The notes: generated from the letters alone by a model not told the origin. DNA of 64,000 nt from Plebeiibacterium sediminum (GCF_026013605.1 NZ_JAPDPJ010000001.1:372001-436000), one strand, 5' to 3'. Positions 1 through 12,168 are shown, numbered from the stretch's first letter. Made by a program: numbers and translations.

Positions 1-236
1 ATAGAGGTATCTCTTGTATTTGTCCAGTTTTCAATTTGCATAATAACTCTTAAATCAGTTACCGGAACAATATTACCATGTAAATTAATTACACCAAGGA
101 TAAAATCTTTTGTATTTGGTACTTTTGTTACATTACCTTCTTCATAAGGTAGAATATTTCTAACCTTAAGGCTATCGAAAGCAAAAATCTGGTTTCCCAA
201 ATTAAATGATATTAATGTTTTAAAATCGCTCTCCAT
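1..236 (-). CDS. cheW: Chemotaxis coupling protein CheW (3' part outside window)
   Basis: Scaffold protein that links receptors to the CheA kinase in the chemosensory array. The 78 visible residues start at the ATG complementary to 234-236 (MESDFKTLISFNLGNQIFAF) and carry the CheW-fold pattern, including GVINLHGNIVPVTDLR near residues 48-63. The gene runs off the left edge, so its C-terminal half is not seen. It is the last visible gene of the minus-strand operon and begins six bases after the cheA stop. The family call is firm; whether it is a plain CheW or a longer CheV-like protein cannot be told from this fragment. Confidence 0.9.
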   Translation of the reverse strand, partial: MESDFKTLISFNLGNQIFAFDSLKVRNILPYEEGNVTKVPNTKDFILGVINLHGNIVPVTDLRVIMQIENWTNTRDTS

Positions 237-242
237 ACCTAA

Positions 243-2273
243 TTATTTATGTAGTTTTTGAACCCAATGATAATGTATCAATCTATTTGTATCAATTACC
301 ATAGATATAGTACCATCTCCCATAATTGAGGCTCCGGAAATCACTTCCTGATCTTTTAATAATCGGCCAAATGGTTTAACTACAGTTTGAAATTCACCAA
401 TCACTTCGTCAACTACTAAACCAATCTTTTTGTTTTCGAATTTAACTTGTATAATATGCTTTTTACCTTCACGAACAGGTTCATTAAATATGTTTCTCAT
501 ATCTATTATTGGAAACTGTTCTCCATTTAGTGTTATTACATTATTGAAAATAAGTTTTTGTTCCGCAACTTCAAGTGGGAATATCTTTTCAATTAATGAA
601 ATAGGAATCACATATTGTGTTTCAGCTACAGTAACAAGTAAACCATCAATTATAGATAATGTTAATGGTAACTCAAGTGTAACAGTAGTACCTTTATCTG
701 GTTCTGATGTAATTGAAACTTCACCTCTGATTTCCCCGATTTTTCTTTTTACAACATCCATTCCTACTCCTCTACCCGATATGTCTGAAACTTTATCTTT
801 GGTAGAAAAACCACTCATGAATACTAAATCGAAGATTTCTTTCTCTGTTAATTCTATACCATCATCAACCAAACCTTTAGAAATGGCCTTTTTAAGGATA
901 TATTCAGGATCAATACCTTTACCATCATCAATTACCTTAATGATAACACTGGCTCCTTCATAATATGCTTTAAAAATGATAGTTCCCTTAGGTGATTTAC
1001 CTTTTTTGATACGCTCATTTGGCAACTCAATACCATGATCCACACAATTCCTAATCATGTGTAACAACGGATCTGTAAGGTGTTCGATTATGTTTTTATC
1101 TAACTCAATATCACCACCTTCAATAATAAAATCGATATCTTTATTCAATTCTTTTGATAAATCACGAACCAATCTTTGGAATCGCATTAAATCATTCTGA
1201 ATAGGAATAAGACTTATTTCAAAGGCATTATCTCTTAGTTGACGTGTTAATTTTTGAATATTTTCAGATAGCCCCATTAAATGTGCATCACCACTGTTTT
1301 CAGCATGCAGATTTAATTGTGCTTGTATAGTTACTAACTCACTAACTAAATTAACAAGTTCATCTATTTTTGTAGATGATACACGTATACTAGATATTTT
1401 ATGTTCTTTTAATTGAACTTTCTTTTTTTCAGCTTGCTCTATGTCCTGTTTTTCTTGCACCCAGGAAACACTCTTTAATAGCTCTCCTGTTAATTCTTCC
1501 TCACCAGCTTGTGCTCTTTCTACAAAATCCTCTAATTCCGGACGTCTTAGTATATTTCCTTTACTAATTTCTGTAACTACAAGATCACATTCATCTTCAA
1601 CAAATATAAATACGTCCTGAATTTCATTTTCAGGCTCAGTTGTATTCAATATCACATCCCAGGCAACAAAACAATCCTCAGGATTTAAATCCTCAATTTC
1701 AGGAACATTATAATCATAAGAAACAACAATAGCTTCACCTAATGCATGAAGGTCATCAAGCAAAAACAATGGGTTTGTTCCATTTTGCAAAATATTGCTA
1801 TGAGGCTTTATTTTGATTAAAAATGTTTTGGAGTCATCGTCTTCAACTTCGTCAGCAGTTTCAATTACTGTTTCTTCAACTGTTTTTTCACCAGGAGAAT
1901 TAACAAATTGTTGAACTCTGGTTGTTAAAGCTGCAAGCTCCTTTTTGTCTTCAGAGTCTGTAAGATCACCAACATCAAGAAAATGTTTAATTTGATCTAT
2001 TGCATTAAAGGTTAATGAAATCAGATCATCAGTAACAGATAACTTCCCATTGCGAACCCAATCAAATACTGTCTCTAAATGATGAGTAAACTCACTTAAA
2101 TCATTAAAGCCAAACATTGCACCTCCACCTTTAAGGGAGTGCATAGCTCTAAATATCCTCTCTATTATTTCTTTATCACCTTTATCATTCTCAAGTAACA
2201 ATAATGCTTCTTCAAGATCATGAACATTATCCAGTGATTCTTCAACAAATTTTGCTCTGAACTTATCAATCAT
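243..2273 (-). CDS. cheA: Chemotaxis sensor histidine kinase CheA
   Basis: Kinase that autophosphorylates in response to receptor state and passes phosphate to CheY. At 676 residues it has the full five-domain layout. The P1 HPt domain has phospho-His45 in AMHSLKGG. A P2-like acidic region lies at about 150-235. P3 dimerisation helices lie at about 292-350. The P4 ATPase has N-box HMIRNCVDHG (405-414), G1 DDGKGID (449-455) and G2 GRGVGMDVV (500-508). P5 is CheW-like from about 540 to the end. All catalytic motifs look intact. The gene starts two bases after the upstream HPt gene stops, which implies translational coupling. Chemotaxis genes are patchy in Bacteroidota, so this marks a taxis or gliding lifestyle or a non-motility output. 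Confidence 0.97.
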   Translation of the reverse strand: MIDKFRAKFVEESLDNVHDLEEALLLLENDKGDKEIIERIFRAMHSLKGGGAMFGFNDLSEFTHHLETVFDWVRNGKLSVTDDLISLTFNAIDQIKHFLDVGDLTDSEDKKELAALTTRVQQFVNSPGEKTVEETVIETADEVEDDDSKTFLIKIKPHSNILQNGTNPLFLLDDLHALGEAIVVSYDYNVPEIEDLNPEDCFVAWDVILNTTEPENEIQDVFIFVEDECDLVVTEISKGNILRRPELEDFVERAQAGEEELTGELLKSVSWVQEKQDIEQAEKKKVQLKEHKISSIRVSSTKIDELVNLVSELVTIQAQLNLHAENSGDAHLMGLSENIQKLTRQLRDNAFEISLIPIQNDLMRFQRLVRDLSKELNKDIDFIIEGGDIELDKNIIEHLTDPLLHMIRNCVDHGIELPNERIKKGKSPKGTIIFKAYYEGASVIIKVIDDGKGIDPEYILKKAISKGLVDDGIELTEKEIFDLVFMSGFSTKDKVSDISGRGVGMDVVKRKIGEIRGEVSITSEPDKGTTVTLELPLTLSIIDGLLVTVAETQYVIPISLIEKIFPLEVAEQKLIFNNVITLNGEQFPIIDMRNIFNEPVREGKKHIIQVKFENKKIGLVVDEVIGEFQTVVKPFGRLLKDQEVISGASIMGDGTISMVIDTNRLIHYHWVQKLHK

Positions 2274-2275
2274 GC

Positions 2276-2656
2276 CTATGCATTTTTTGTAATTAAAGAA
2301 TCAAAAAAACGTAAAGTGTCATTTACGTCATTCTTATCTATTTGATGTTGTTGAGTTTGTAGGAGCTCCGATTTAATTACAGGAATTAACTTTTGTGTAT
2401 TTGAAACGATTTCACTCGAAGAAGCAATACTACCATCTCTTAAACCACTGTAAACTAACTCCATTGGTTTTACAATATGATCAACACTCTCAATGCCTAA
2501 CATTGGAGCAGTACCTTTTATATTGTGAGCAATAGCAAACACCTTTTCAATAATACAATCTTCTAATTCCCCCTTTTTTTCTCTTACAAGGTTTTCTATA
2601 ACTTCCAAATCCTTGATAGAGTCCTTAATAAAGGTCTCCTTAATTTTCTCAATCAT
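2276..2656 (-). CDS. Stand-alone HPt phosphotransfer protein
   Basis: A 126-residue single-domain histidine phosphotransfer protein. Residues 37-55 contain the phospho-acceptor motif AIAHNIKGTAPMLG with His44, matching the four-helix HPt fold seen in CheA P1. It overlaps the upstream cheY-like gene by four bases (ATGA) and is followed two bases later by cheA, so it is tightly co-transcribed. A separate HPt beside a CheA that has its own HPt domain suggests an extra phosphate route, for example a relay between the CheY here and another regulator, or a phosphate sink. That role is inference; the domain call is secure. Confidence 0.88.
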   Translation of the reverse strand: MIEKIKETFIKDSIKDLEVIENLVREKKGELEDCIIEKVFAIAHNIKGTAPMLGIESVDHIVKPMELVYSGLRDGSIASSSEIVSNTQKLIPVIKSELLQTQQHQIDKNDVNDTLRFFDSLITKNA

Positions 2657-3018
2657 CGTAATACTCTTGATATCGCACTAAGTAATTTGGCAGGAACAAA
2701 TGGCTTAATAATCCAACCTGTAGCACCAGCTTGTTTTGCTTCCATCTTTTTAGCTGCTTGTGATTCTGTTGTTAAAAACAAAATCGGAATATGCTTATAA
2801 GCATCTATTTCTCTTACTTTACGAATTAAACCTAAACCATCAAGGTTTGGCATATGTAAGTCTGTAATAATGATATCAATGGTTCTGCCATCTAAAAATT
2901 GTAAGGCATCTTCTCCATCAACACCAACCAATACATTATAACCTTCGTTTTGTAGAGTAAAGTTAACAACTTCCCTTATACTTTCTGAGTCATCAACAAT
3001 AAGAACTGTCTTAGCCAT
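2653..3018 (-). CDS. cheY: CheY-like single-domain response regulator
   Basis: A 121-residue receiver domain with no output domain. Visible active-site residues are Asp9 and Asp10 (LIVDDSES), phospho-acceptor Asp53 (ITDLHMPNLDG), the Thr83/Thr84 switch position (LFLTTES) and Lys105 (GWIIKPF). Its position between a receptor/STAS pair and HPt/CheA genes makes it the likely phosphorylation target of the adjacent CheA. The ATGA overlap with the HPt gene indicates coupled translation. A motor or other output partner is not in the window. Confidence 0.93.
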   Translation of the reverse strand: MAKTVLIVDDSESIREVVNFTLQNEGYNVLVGVDGEDALQFLDGRTIDIIITDLHMPNLDGLGLIRKVREIDAYKHIPILFLTTESQAAKKMEAKQAGATGWIIKPFVPAKLLSAISRVLR

Positions 3019-3037
3019 AATTAGTTAAAATTAATTT

Positions 3038-3349
3038 CTATAGTTTAAATAGATTGTTAAATCCAGCATTTGATATTAATCCATGAATCTCTTCACTAAA
3101 CATTCCCTCAATCGTACATTCCTTACCTTTATTTTCAAAAGATTTTTTTACCGAACTCATCAATTGAATAAAAGTAACATCTAACGATGATGGATTAGTT
3201 ATACGAATATCTAAATTATTTGAAAAATCAACAGCATCCAAAATACTTTCTCTGATTTTACAAATATGATTTATTATAAGCTCACCAGAGATTAATATTT
3301 TACTCTGATTTTTATCGTGTTTAACATCAACTGAGAATGCTGTATCCAT
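3038..3349 (-). CDS. STAS-domain protein (anti-sigma-antagonist-like)
   Basis: A 103-residue single STAS domain, the fold of SpoIIAA/RsbV. The central strand-helix contains NPSSLDVTFIQLMSSV, where Thr59 occupies the position that is a phosphorylated Ser/Thr in anti-sigma factor antagonists. It lies 20 bases from the receptor gene and 19 bases before cheY in the same operon. STAS proteins occur in some chemosensory clusters, where their function is not well defined. Here it could be a partner-switching output or a structural partner of CheA/CheW; the sequence alone does not decide. Confidence 0.75.
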   Translation of the reverse strand: MDTAFSVDVKHDKNQSKILISGELIINHICKIRESILDAVDFSNNLDIRITNPSSLDVTFIQLMSSVKKSFENKGKECTIEGMFSEEIHGLISNAGFNNLFKL

Positions 3350-3369
3350 AATAATATTTTATTATAAAT

Positions 3370-5073
3370 TTAAAATTTCTCGTAGTTATCTAGATCGAAC
3401 TCTTTATCTAAGTTAATAATATCGCCTTTAGCCGATACATTAGCTTTCTTTTCTTTATTATTTTTAGGAGTAACCACATTTTCGTTAAAAGTTACTTCTG
3501 TTTCGATCTTCTCTTCCTTTTCTACTTCTATTACATCTTCATCTCCAATATTAAAGAAACTTACTGCTTCTTTTAAACTATCGGCTAACACAGCTAGTTG
3601 CTCTGCACTTTGTGTTAACTCATCAGATGAAGAGGCATTTTCCTGAGTAATAAGGTTAAGATTCTGCATTGCCATATTAATTTGCTCGGCACCTGTCTTT
3701 TGTTCCAAACTGGCAGCAGAAATCTCTTTAATTAACTGAGTTGTTTTTTCAATATCAGGAACTAATAATCGTGATTTTTCTCCAGCTTCCTGAGATACTT
3801 TTAAACCTCCGTTTACCAAAGTATGAATTTCATCAGCGGCAACTTTACTTCGTTCTGCCAACTTACGAACTTCAGCAGCTACTACAGAAAAACCTCTACC
3901 ATGCTCTCCAGCTCTGGCAGCTTCCACTGCAGCATTTAATGCTAAAATATTTGTTTGGAAAGCAATATCACCAATTATTGTAATTTTTTCTGCAACACTT
4001 TTCATTGAAGCAGCTGCTTCAGAAGAAAGTTTGTCTGCAACATTTACATCTTTAGCTGTTTCTACAGTAATTTTTTCTGTCTCAACTGCATTCTCTGTAT
4101 TTTGATCAATATTCGCTACCATTTCTTCGATAGAAGTTGAAACTTCTTCGGCTGAAGCAGCCTGATCGGCAGAACCTTTAGATAATTGTAACGAGCTATC
4201 CTTTACGTTTCGACCACTAACAACCAAATCATTGGCATTTTCTTTAATTGAAAGTACAATACCTTTCAGGTTAGAAGCCATCTTGTTTAGGGCATCTGCT
4301 AATAATCCAATCTCATCTTGCTGATCAATTTCAAGTTCAGCTGTCAAATCACCTTGTCCGATTGTTTGAGCAAATGTTAATCCTTTATTTAAAGGTTTAA
4401 CAATACTTGTATACAATACATAGGCACTAAAAACAGCAACAGCAGCAAGTACAAAAATCATAATAATTACAAACAACCCAAAACCTGCAAATGAATCATC
4501 CATATTTTTTAATGAAGATTCATTTAAACTATGAAAGTTATTTTCAATTGTTTCAAGATCTTTTATAATTTCGGTACCTAGATTGATTATTTCACCATCT
4601 TCCTGAACCATTGGTTCAACTTCAAAAATAACCATTACATCATCGTAGGACTCAAAACTATTTAAACTGGACATTACATATTTTTGCTTTTCAAATAATG
4701 AATCAGTTTTATGTACTACCTGTGCAAAACTATCTTGAAATTCTTTTTTCCACCTTGGTGTAAGAGATTTTAAATCATTTACCAGTGAAGGATAATCTTC
4801 TTTAATTAAAGTTTCTAATCTTTGTTTGTCAGATGTACCTGGTTGTCTATCTACAAATACCCAGCTCTTGATTAAGGATTTGGAATTATTAACCATATCT
4901 CTGAATTGCTGAAGTTTTTGTTCTGAAGGATTGTAGATACCAGTAATTTCTTCACTTAAATTTCTACTGTTATGTAAAGTCACATAAGTAGAAACTCCAT
5001 TAAAGATAATTGCTATTAAAATTAACCCAAAACCTGCAAATAATTTTTGAGCTATATTCAATTTAATCTTCAT
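3370..5073 (-). CDS. Methyl-accepting chemotaxis receptor
   Basis: Membrane chemoreceptor of 567 residues. TM1 lies at about 11-31 and a mostly helical periplasmic domain (four-helix-bundle type) at about 32-195. TM2 is at about 196-221, followed by HAMP (about 222-275) and a long cytoplasmic coiled coil. The conserved signalling hairpin is at about 371-409 ([20 protein letters not shown]). The last five residues are NYEKF, resembling the NWETF-type tether used by CheR/CheB, set at the end of a low-complexity linker. It starts 10 bases after the YfiR-like periplasmic protein gene, which suggests that the two act together in sensing. The ligand is unknown. Confidence 0.95.
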   Translation of the reverse strand: MKIKLNIAQKLFAGFGLILIAIIFNGVSTYVTLHNSRNLSEEITGIYNPSEQKLQQFRDMVNNSKSLIKSWVFVDRQPGTSDKQRLETLIKEDYPSLVNDLKSLTPRWKKEFQDSFAQVVHKTDSLFEKQKYVMSSLNSFESYDDVMVIFEVEPMVQEDGEIINLGTEIIKDLETIENNFHSLNESSLKNMDDSFAGFGLFVIIMIFVLAAVAVFSAYVLYTSIVKPLNKGLTFAQTIGQGDLTAELEIDQQDEIGLLADALNKMASNLKGIVLSIKENANDLVVSGRNVKDSSLQLSKGSADQAASAEEVSTSIEEMVANIDQNTENAVETEKITVETAKDVNVADKLSSEAAASMKSVAEKITIIGDIAFQTNILALNAAVEAARAGEHGRGFSVVAAEVRKLAERSKVAADEIHTLVNGGLKVSQEAGEKSRLLVPDIEKTTQLIKEISAASLEQKTGAEQINMAMQNLNLITQENASSSDELTQSAEQLAVLADSLKEAVSFFNIGDEDVIEVEKEEKIETEVTFNENVVTPKNNKEKKANVSAKGDIINLDKEFDLDNYEKF

Positions 5074-5083
5074 ACTAAAATTT

Positions 5084-5596
5084 TTACTTTTTAATGGCTG
5101 CTGCCATATTTGCTAATTTTGAACTAATACTTAAGCCTAAAGTTTGTGCATTGGCTTCATCAACCTCAAACTTAAGGTTATTATCTCTGACTACAAAATT
5201 AATTACAGCACCATGATCTGTTGCTCCCTCAGATTCTGTTATTATTAATGAATTTTTCCCCAACGTCCCTTTTAAAGTTTCTGCATGACGAGAAAAATTG
5301 ATGTATGATGATACATAGAGTACTTGACAATCTGTAACGTCTTCAACACTATTAAACTGTTTAATAACTACATTTTGATACCCAAACTTTTTTCCAGCTG
5401 ATTGCTCAGTTAACCAATCTGCTATTTTTGAGTTTTTTAATACTCCAATTACAAAATCACCTTGTTTTGCTTCTTCTGCCCAACCAATATAACGAATGAA
5501 ATTTAAAGTAAATACAGACTTATATTTTTCAACTTGACTAAAACCTGTCAATGGTATAAGCACTAAAAAGAATAAAATTAAAAATTGTTTCCTCAT
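5084..5596 (-). CDS. YfiR-family (DUF4154) periplasmic protein
   Basis: A 170-residue secreted protein with an N-terminal signal peptide ([20 protein letters not shown]). The mature part has the DUF4154/YfiR pattern: an N-terminal [17 protein letters not shown] segment, a central strand giving VLYVSS, and a C-terminal GAVINFVV...FEVDEANAQ...LSISSKLA block. In Pseudomonas, YfiR is a periplasmic inhibitor of the HAMP-containing membrane cyclase YfiN. Here it heads the chemosensory operon directly before a HAMP-containing receptor, so a periplasmic co-sensor role is a reasonable inference. Upstream on the minus strand, 5644-5651 reads TATATTCG, a weak fit to the Bacteroidota -7 element. Confidence 0.72.
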   Translation of the reverse strand: MRKQFLILFFLVLIPLTGFSQVEKYKSVFTLNFIRYIGWAEEAKQGDFVIGVLKNSKIADWLTEQSAGKKFGYQNVVIKQFNSVEDVTDCQVLYVSSYINFSRHAETLKGTLGKNSLIITESEGATDHGAVINFVVRDNNLKFEVDEANAQTLGLSISSKLANMAAAIKK

Positions 5597-5745
5597 AACA
5601 CTCTCTGAATATGTTTTTACTGTTTCCCTTGCCCTTAGTACGGCGAATATATTTTTAGGTTACCTTTTTTGTTTATAAAATGCTGAAAAGACCACACAAG
5701 GAAAATAATTACTAACTTAAAAATGGTAATAAAACAATATTACCA

Positions 5746-5753
5746 TAACTTTG
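5746..5753 (+). promoter_or_regulatory. Predicted -7 promoter element for the RidA-like gene
   Basis: TAACTTTG matches the Bacteroidota TAnnTTTG element and sits 28 bases before the ATG at 5782. No clear TTG was found at the -33 position. Confidence 0.45.
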
Positions 5754-5781
5754 TCGCCACTTATAAATACTTGATTAATCA

Positions 5782-6855
5782 ATGAGGAATTATAAAATTT
5801 TCAATTTACAAGAGGGAGAATCATTTGTTTCAAGAGTAAAATCAACTTTTCTTGAAATACAAAAACAATTAGCAGATAAAACAATCACTAAATTAGATAT
5901 ACACATTCATTCAACAAATGCTGAAACATTTAAAGATGAATGCGACATTTTAAGTGCAGCAATAAAAGAGTCATTTAAAAATAAGATTCCTGCTACCACC
6001 TTTATTTCAAATCATCCGGCAGATAATAACGATGTTTTGATTTCATGTCAGTTTTATACACACAGTAGTGAAAAAATCAACTTCAAAAAAATACTTGACC
6101 ATCATTATGTAACCATTGAACACAAAAATGGTATTGAATTAATTTCAGGTGGGATACATTTTAACGAAAACTCCATATTACTAAATATACAACGTGCTTT
6201 TGATTTTGCTGAACAGTTATTGATGGCTGAAGACATGAATTTTGGACACATTGTTAGACAATGGGACTACATAACAGCAATAAATGAAAATTCAGAATAT
6301 GATGGATCATCAAAAAATAATTTGGAAATTTTTAATGAAATAAAATCATTTTTTCTTGAAGAATCGTTGTTTAAAAATGGATATCCTTCTGTTTCTGACA
6401 ATGGAATATATCAAGGAGGCATTGTTATAGATTTTATGGCCTTTAATAATTATGAACACTTTACTTCAGTTAATATTAAATCTGATTATTACTTACCATT
6501 TTCTGATCAGGCTAAATATTTATATACAGATAAAGATGAAGTATGGATTTCAGGATCATGTTTAAACTATGATACTTCAAAGGATATTGAAAAACAAATT
6601 TTAAAAGCGCTTGAGGAAACTTTTAAGCTAATTGAAAATAAAAATTTGGTGGCATCCAATATCAACATCCCTGAACCATATAATTTTAAAGATGGTTTTA
6701 AATTAATAAAAGCGTACGTGCGACATGAATCTTACAACAAAGAGGTGAAAGACATTATTCATTCAGTACTACCCAATACAGAATGCATTATTATAAATAC
6801 AGAATTCTACAGTAAAGACAAACTTATTGAAATTGAGTCTTTTACTTCTATTTAA
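5782..6855 (+). CDS. RidA/YjgF- and chorismatase-like enzyme
   Basis: A 357-residue cytoplasmic protein. The C-terminal half resembles the RidA (YjgF) fold as used in chorismatases of the FkbO/Hyg5/XanB2 group. Supporting features are an IVRQWDYITAINE segment (about 152-164), followed by a FNEIKSFFLEESLFKNGYPSVS stretch and a C-terminal GSCLNYDTSKDIEKQ...ALEETFKLIE helix. Chorismatases hydrolyse chorismate to hydroxybenzoate or dihydroxy acids. The protein is longer than a bare RidA (about 130 residues), consistent with the two-domain chorismatase layout. It stands alone between divergent and downstream promoters. The family link is by pattern only, and catalytic residues were not confirmed. 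Confidence 0.45.
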   Translation: MRNYKIFNLQEGESFVSRVKSTFLEIQKQLADKTITKLDIHIHSTNAETFKDECDILSAAIKESFKNKIPATTFISNHPADNNDVLISCQFYTHSSEKINFKKILDHHYVTIEHKNGIELISGGIHFNENSILLNIQRAFDFAEQLLMAEDMNFGHIVRQWDYITAINENSEYDGSSKNNLEIFNEIKSFFLEESLFKNGYPSVSDNGIYQGGIVIDFMAFNNYEHFTSVNIKSDYYLPFSDQAKYLYTDKDEVWISGSCLNYDTSKDIEKQILKALEETFKLIENKNLVASNINIPEPYNFKDGFKLIKAYVRHESYNKEVKDIIHSVLPNTECIIINTEFYSKDKLIEIESFTSI

Positions 6856-6909
6856 CTTTTAAAATAAGTTAATATTAATCATTTATTAAGCAGGTCTTTC
6901 AATTTATAA

Positions 6910-6917
6910 TAACTTCG
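6910..6917 (+). promoter_or_regulatory. Predicted -7 element for the RND exporter gene
   Basis: TAACTTCG resembles TAnnTTTG with one change and lies 33 bases before the preferred ATG at 6951. It is weak evidence on its own. Confidence 0.3.
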
Positions 6918-6950
6918 CAACTCATTTTTATTATTTAATACAGATTGATA

Positions 6951-9350
6951 ATGTGGATTCTGGTAGCGCGCACAATATTAAAAAATAGAATATTCTTTTT
7001 AAGTCTTTTATTGGTCATCACGTCTTTTATGGCTTATAAAGCTGGTGATGTACAAATGTCATATCAATATGCACCATTACTTCCTGAAGATGATCCGGCA
7101 TATTTGGAATATGAAGCTTTTGAACAACAATTCGGAAACGAAGGTAATTTAATGGTTATAGGAGTAACTGACTCAAATTTCTTTAAGCTTAATCATTTTA
7201 AACACTGGACAAATTTTTCGAAAAAGATAACTGAAATTAATGGAGTAACATCTGTTCTATCAGCTACAGAAGCTTATAACTTAATAAAAAATAAAGACGA
7301 AAAGCAGTTTGAGATAGAACAAGTTTTTAATTCTGATTTTAACAGTCAATATGAATTAGACTCTCTTAAATCTATCTTTTTTGATTTGCCTTTTTATGAA
7401 AGTACACTTTACAATAAAAAGACAAATACATATTTAATGGCGATTACTTTGACTCCGGAAATTCTTCAAAGTCCTGAAAGAGTTGAATTAATTAAAAATA
7501 TAAAAGAAGCAGGAGAGGAGTATTCTGTAAAATCAAAAAATGAATTACACTATTCTGGTTTACCATATATTAGAGTAACCACTGCTGAAATGATAAAAAA
7601 GGAACTTAACATGTTTATTTTCCTTGCTCTTGGCGTTACTGCTGTTATCATGTTTTTGTTTTTCAGATCCTTTAAGGTTGTCATGTTTTCAATGCTTGTT
7701 GTGGGCATTGCAGTAATTTGGGCTTTAGGAACACAAGCGCTCTTTGGATATAAAATTACCATACTTACAGGGATGATCCCGCCGTTAATTATTGTAATTG
7801 GAATTCCAAACTCGGTATTCTTGCTCAATAAGTATCACCAGGAATATAGAAAGCATGGTAATAAAATTAAAGCCCTTCAAAGAGTAATATGTAAAATTGG
7901 TAATGCTACTTTTTTAACCAATTTAACTACTGCATCCGGTTTTGCCACTTTTATATTTACCAGCAGTAAAATTCTTGTTGAATTTGGAATCATTGCAGCT
8001 ATAAACATAATTGGAGTATTTGTGCTTTCACTACTTTTAATTCCAATTATTTTCAGCTTTTTATCTGAACCAAAAGAAAGACATCTTAATCATTTGGAAA
8101 ATAAAGCGGTAAATAAAATTGTTGATAAGCTTGTTCATATTTCATTAAATCACAGAACTAAAGTATATATAATAGGAGGGGTAATGCTTCTGATTGGTTT
8201 TGTTGGTATTTCTATGATCAAAACCACCGGTTTTATGTTGGATGACATACCACATGAAGATCCTCTTTATATTGATTTAAAATATTTTGAAGAAAACTTT
8301 GATGGATTAATGCCACTTGAGGTGATGATAGATACTCAAAAACCAAATGGAGTACTAAAATCAAGCAACTTAAAAAAAATGGATAAATTCCACGAGGAAT
8401 TGTCTAGTCATCCGGAGATTTCAAAAGCTATATCCCTATCTGAAGTAGTAAAATTTGCTCGTCAGGGATTTTATAATGGTAATAAAAAATACTATGACAT
8501 ACCTAGTAATCAGGAAAGAAATTTCTTATTATCCTATGTAGCTAATAGTAAAGGAGATCAATCAAAAATAATAAGTACATTTATTGATTCTGCTAAAACA
8601 AAAACACGACTAAGTTTTAGGCTTAAAGATGTTGGAACAACAAAAATGACAGAACTTTATGATCATGTTGTTAAGAGTTTAAGCGAAATTTTTCCCAACG
8701 ATAAATATTATACCTCTGTTACAGGAGCAAGTGTATTGTTTTTTAAAGGCACAAAATATTTAATACATAACTTATTTGTAAGTTTATTTCTTGCTATTAT
8801 TTTAATTGCATCATTTATGGCATGGATGTTTTCATCCAAAAGAATGGTTCTTGTTTCACTTATTCCTAACTTAATTCCATTAATAATGACTGCGGCTTTA
8901 ATGGGATACTTTTCAATACCAATAAAACCATCAACCATATTGGTGTTTAGTATTGCATTTGGAATATCTGTTGATGATACTATTCACTATTTAGCCAAAT
9001 ATCGTCAGGAATTAAGTGAAACCAACTGGAGTATTAAGGCTGCAGTTGTTTTGGCCTTAAAAGAAACTGGTGTAAGTATGATGTACACCTCTATTATACT
9101 GTTCTTTGGGTTTGGAATATTTGGTTTTTCTGAATTTGGGGGAACTGTCGCTTTAGGTGTATTAGTTGCTGTTACATTGTTAATAGCGCTCTTCTCTAAC
9201 TTAATTTTATTACCTTCGATTTTGCTAACACTTGAAAAACTCATTACCAATAAATCGTTTAAAGAGCCATTATTACAGATATATAATGAGGATGAAGATA
9301 TTGAGTTAGAAGAACTAAAAATTGAAAAAAAATCAAAAGATCAAAAATAA
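6951..9350 (+). CDS. RND/MMPL-superfamily exporter
   Basis: Large inner-membrane transporter of about 799 residues with the duplicated RND/MMPL layout. A single N-terminal TM is followed by a periplasmic loop and a group of TM helices (about 220-375), and then the pattern repeats. Paired sterol-sensing-like TM blocks are visible (for example MFIFLALGVTAVIMFLFF), and GISVDDTIHYLAKY is the acidic TM4-type motif of the second half. The likely start is ATG 6951 rather than TTG 6945 just upstream. The next gene begins immediately after the stop codon, so export of a lipid or isoprenoid-linked substrate is possible. The substrate cannot be told from the sequence. Confidence 0.85.
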   Translation: MWILVARTILKNRIFFLSLLLVITSFMAYKAGDVQMSYQYAPLLPEDDPAYLEYEAFEQQFGNEGNLMVIGVTDSNFFKLNHFKHWTNFSKKITEINGVTSVLSATEAYNLIKNKDEKQFEIEQVFNSDFNSQYELDSLKSIFFDLPFYESTLYNKKTNTYLMAITLTPEILQSPERVELIKNIKEAGEEYSVKSKNELHYSGLPYIRVTTAEMIKKELNMFIFLALGVTAVIMFLFFRSFKVVMFSMLVVGIAVIWALGTQALFGYKITILTGMIPPLIIVIGIPNSVFLLNKYHQEYRKHGNKIKALQRVICKIGNATFLTNLTTASGFATFIFTSSKILVEFGIIAAINIIGVFVLSLLLIPIIFSFLSEPKERHLNHLENKAVNKIVDKLVHISLNHRTKVYIIGGVMLLIGFVGISMIKTTGFMLDDIPHEDPLYIDLKYFEENFDGLMPLEVMIDTQKPNGVLKSSNLKKMDKFHEELSSHPEISKAISLSEVVKFARQGFYNGNKKYYDIPSNQERNFLLSYVANSKGDQSKIISTFIDSAKTKTRLSFRLKDVGTTKMTELYDHVVKSLSEIFPNDKYYTSVTGASVLFFKGTKYLIHNLFVSLFLAIILIASFMAWMFSSKRMVLVSLIPNLIPLIMTAALMGYFSIPIKPSTILVFSIAFGISVDDTIHYLAKYRQELSETNWSIKAAVVLALKETGVSMMYTSIILFFGFGIFGFSEFGGTVALGVLVAVTLLIALFSNLILLPSILLTLEKLITNKSFKEPLLQIYNEDEDIELEELKIEKKSKDQK

Positions 9351-11890
<2,540 letters not shown>

Positions 11891-11892
11891 TT

Positions 11893-12147
11893 ATGGATTT
11901 AAATTTAGAAATTATTACACCTGAAAAGATACTTTATTCTGCAGATATTGGACTTGTTTCATTACCCGGAATAAATGGAAACTTTACCATTCTAAAAAAT
12001 CATGCTGCCATTATTTCTAAATTGGCTAAAGGTAAAATTAGAGTTATTGGTAAAGATGGTAAGGAAAGTATTTTTGATTGTGATTCAGGCATTTTCGAAT
12101 GTAAAGACAATAAAGCTACCATACTTATTGGTTCTATAAAAGACTAA
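11893..12147 (+). CDS. atpC: F-type ATP synthase subunit epsilon (short form)
   Basis: Central-stalk epsilon subunit, 84 residues. Only the N-terminal beta-sandwich is present (LEIITPEKILYSADIGLVSLPGI), and the C-terminal helical hairpin of longer epsilon subunits is absent. Short forms like this are usual in Bacteroidota and imply that the inhibitory helix is missing. It is separated from atpD by two bases and followed by a clear terminator. Confidence 0.93.
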   Translation: MDLNLEIITPEKILYSADIGLVSLPGINGNFTILKNHAAIISKLAKGKIRVIGKDGKESIFDCDSGIFECKDNKATILIGSIKD

Positions 12148-12168
12148 GATAATTTAATAGATATATTG

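Noticed and set aside
430-963. A long plus-strand frame inside cheA
   Set aside because: It is opposite a fully motif-matched CheA and has no recognisable domain; it arises from codon bias on the other strand. The same holds for other frames lying inside well-supported genes.
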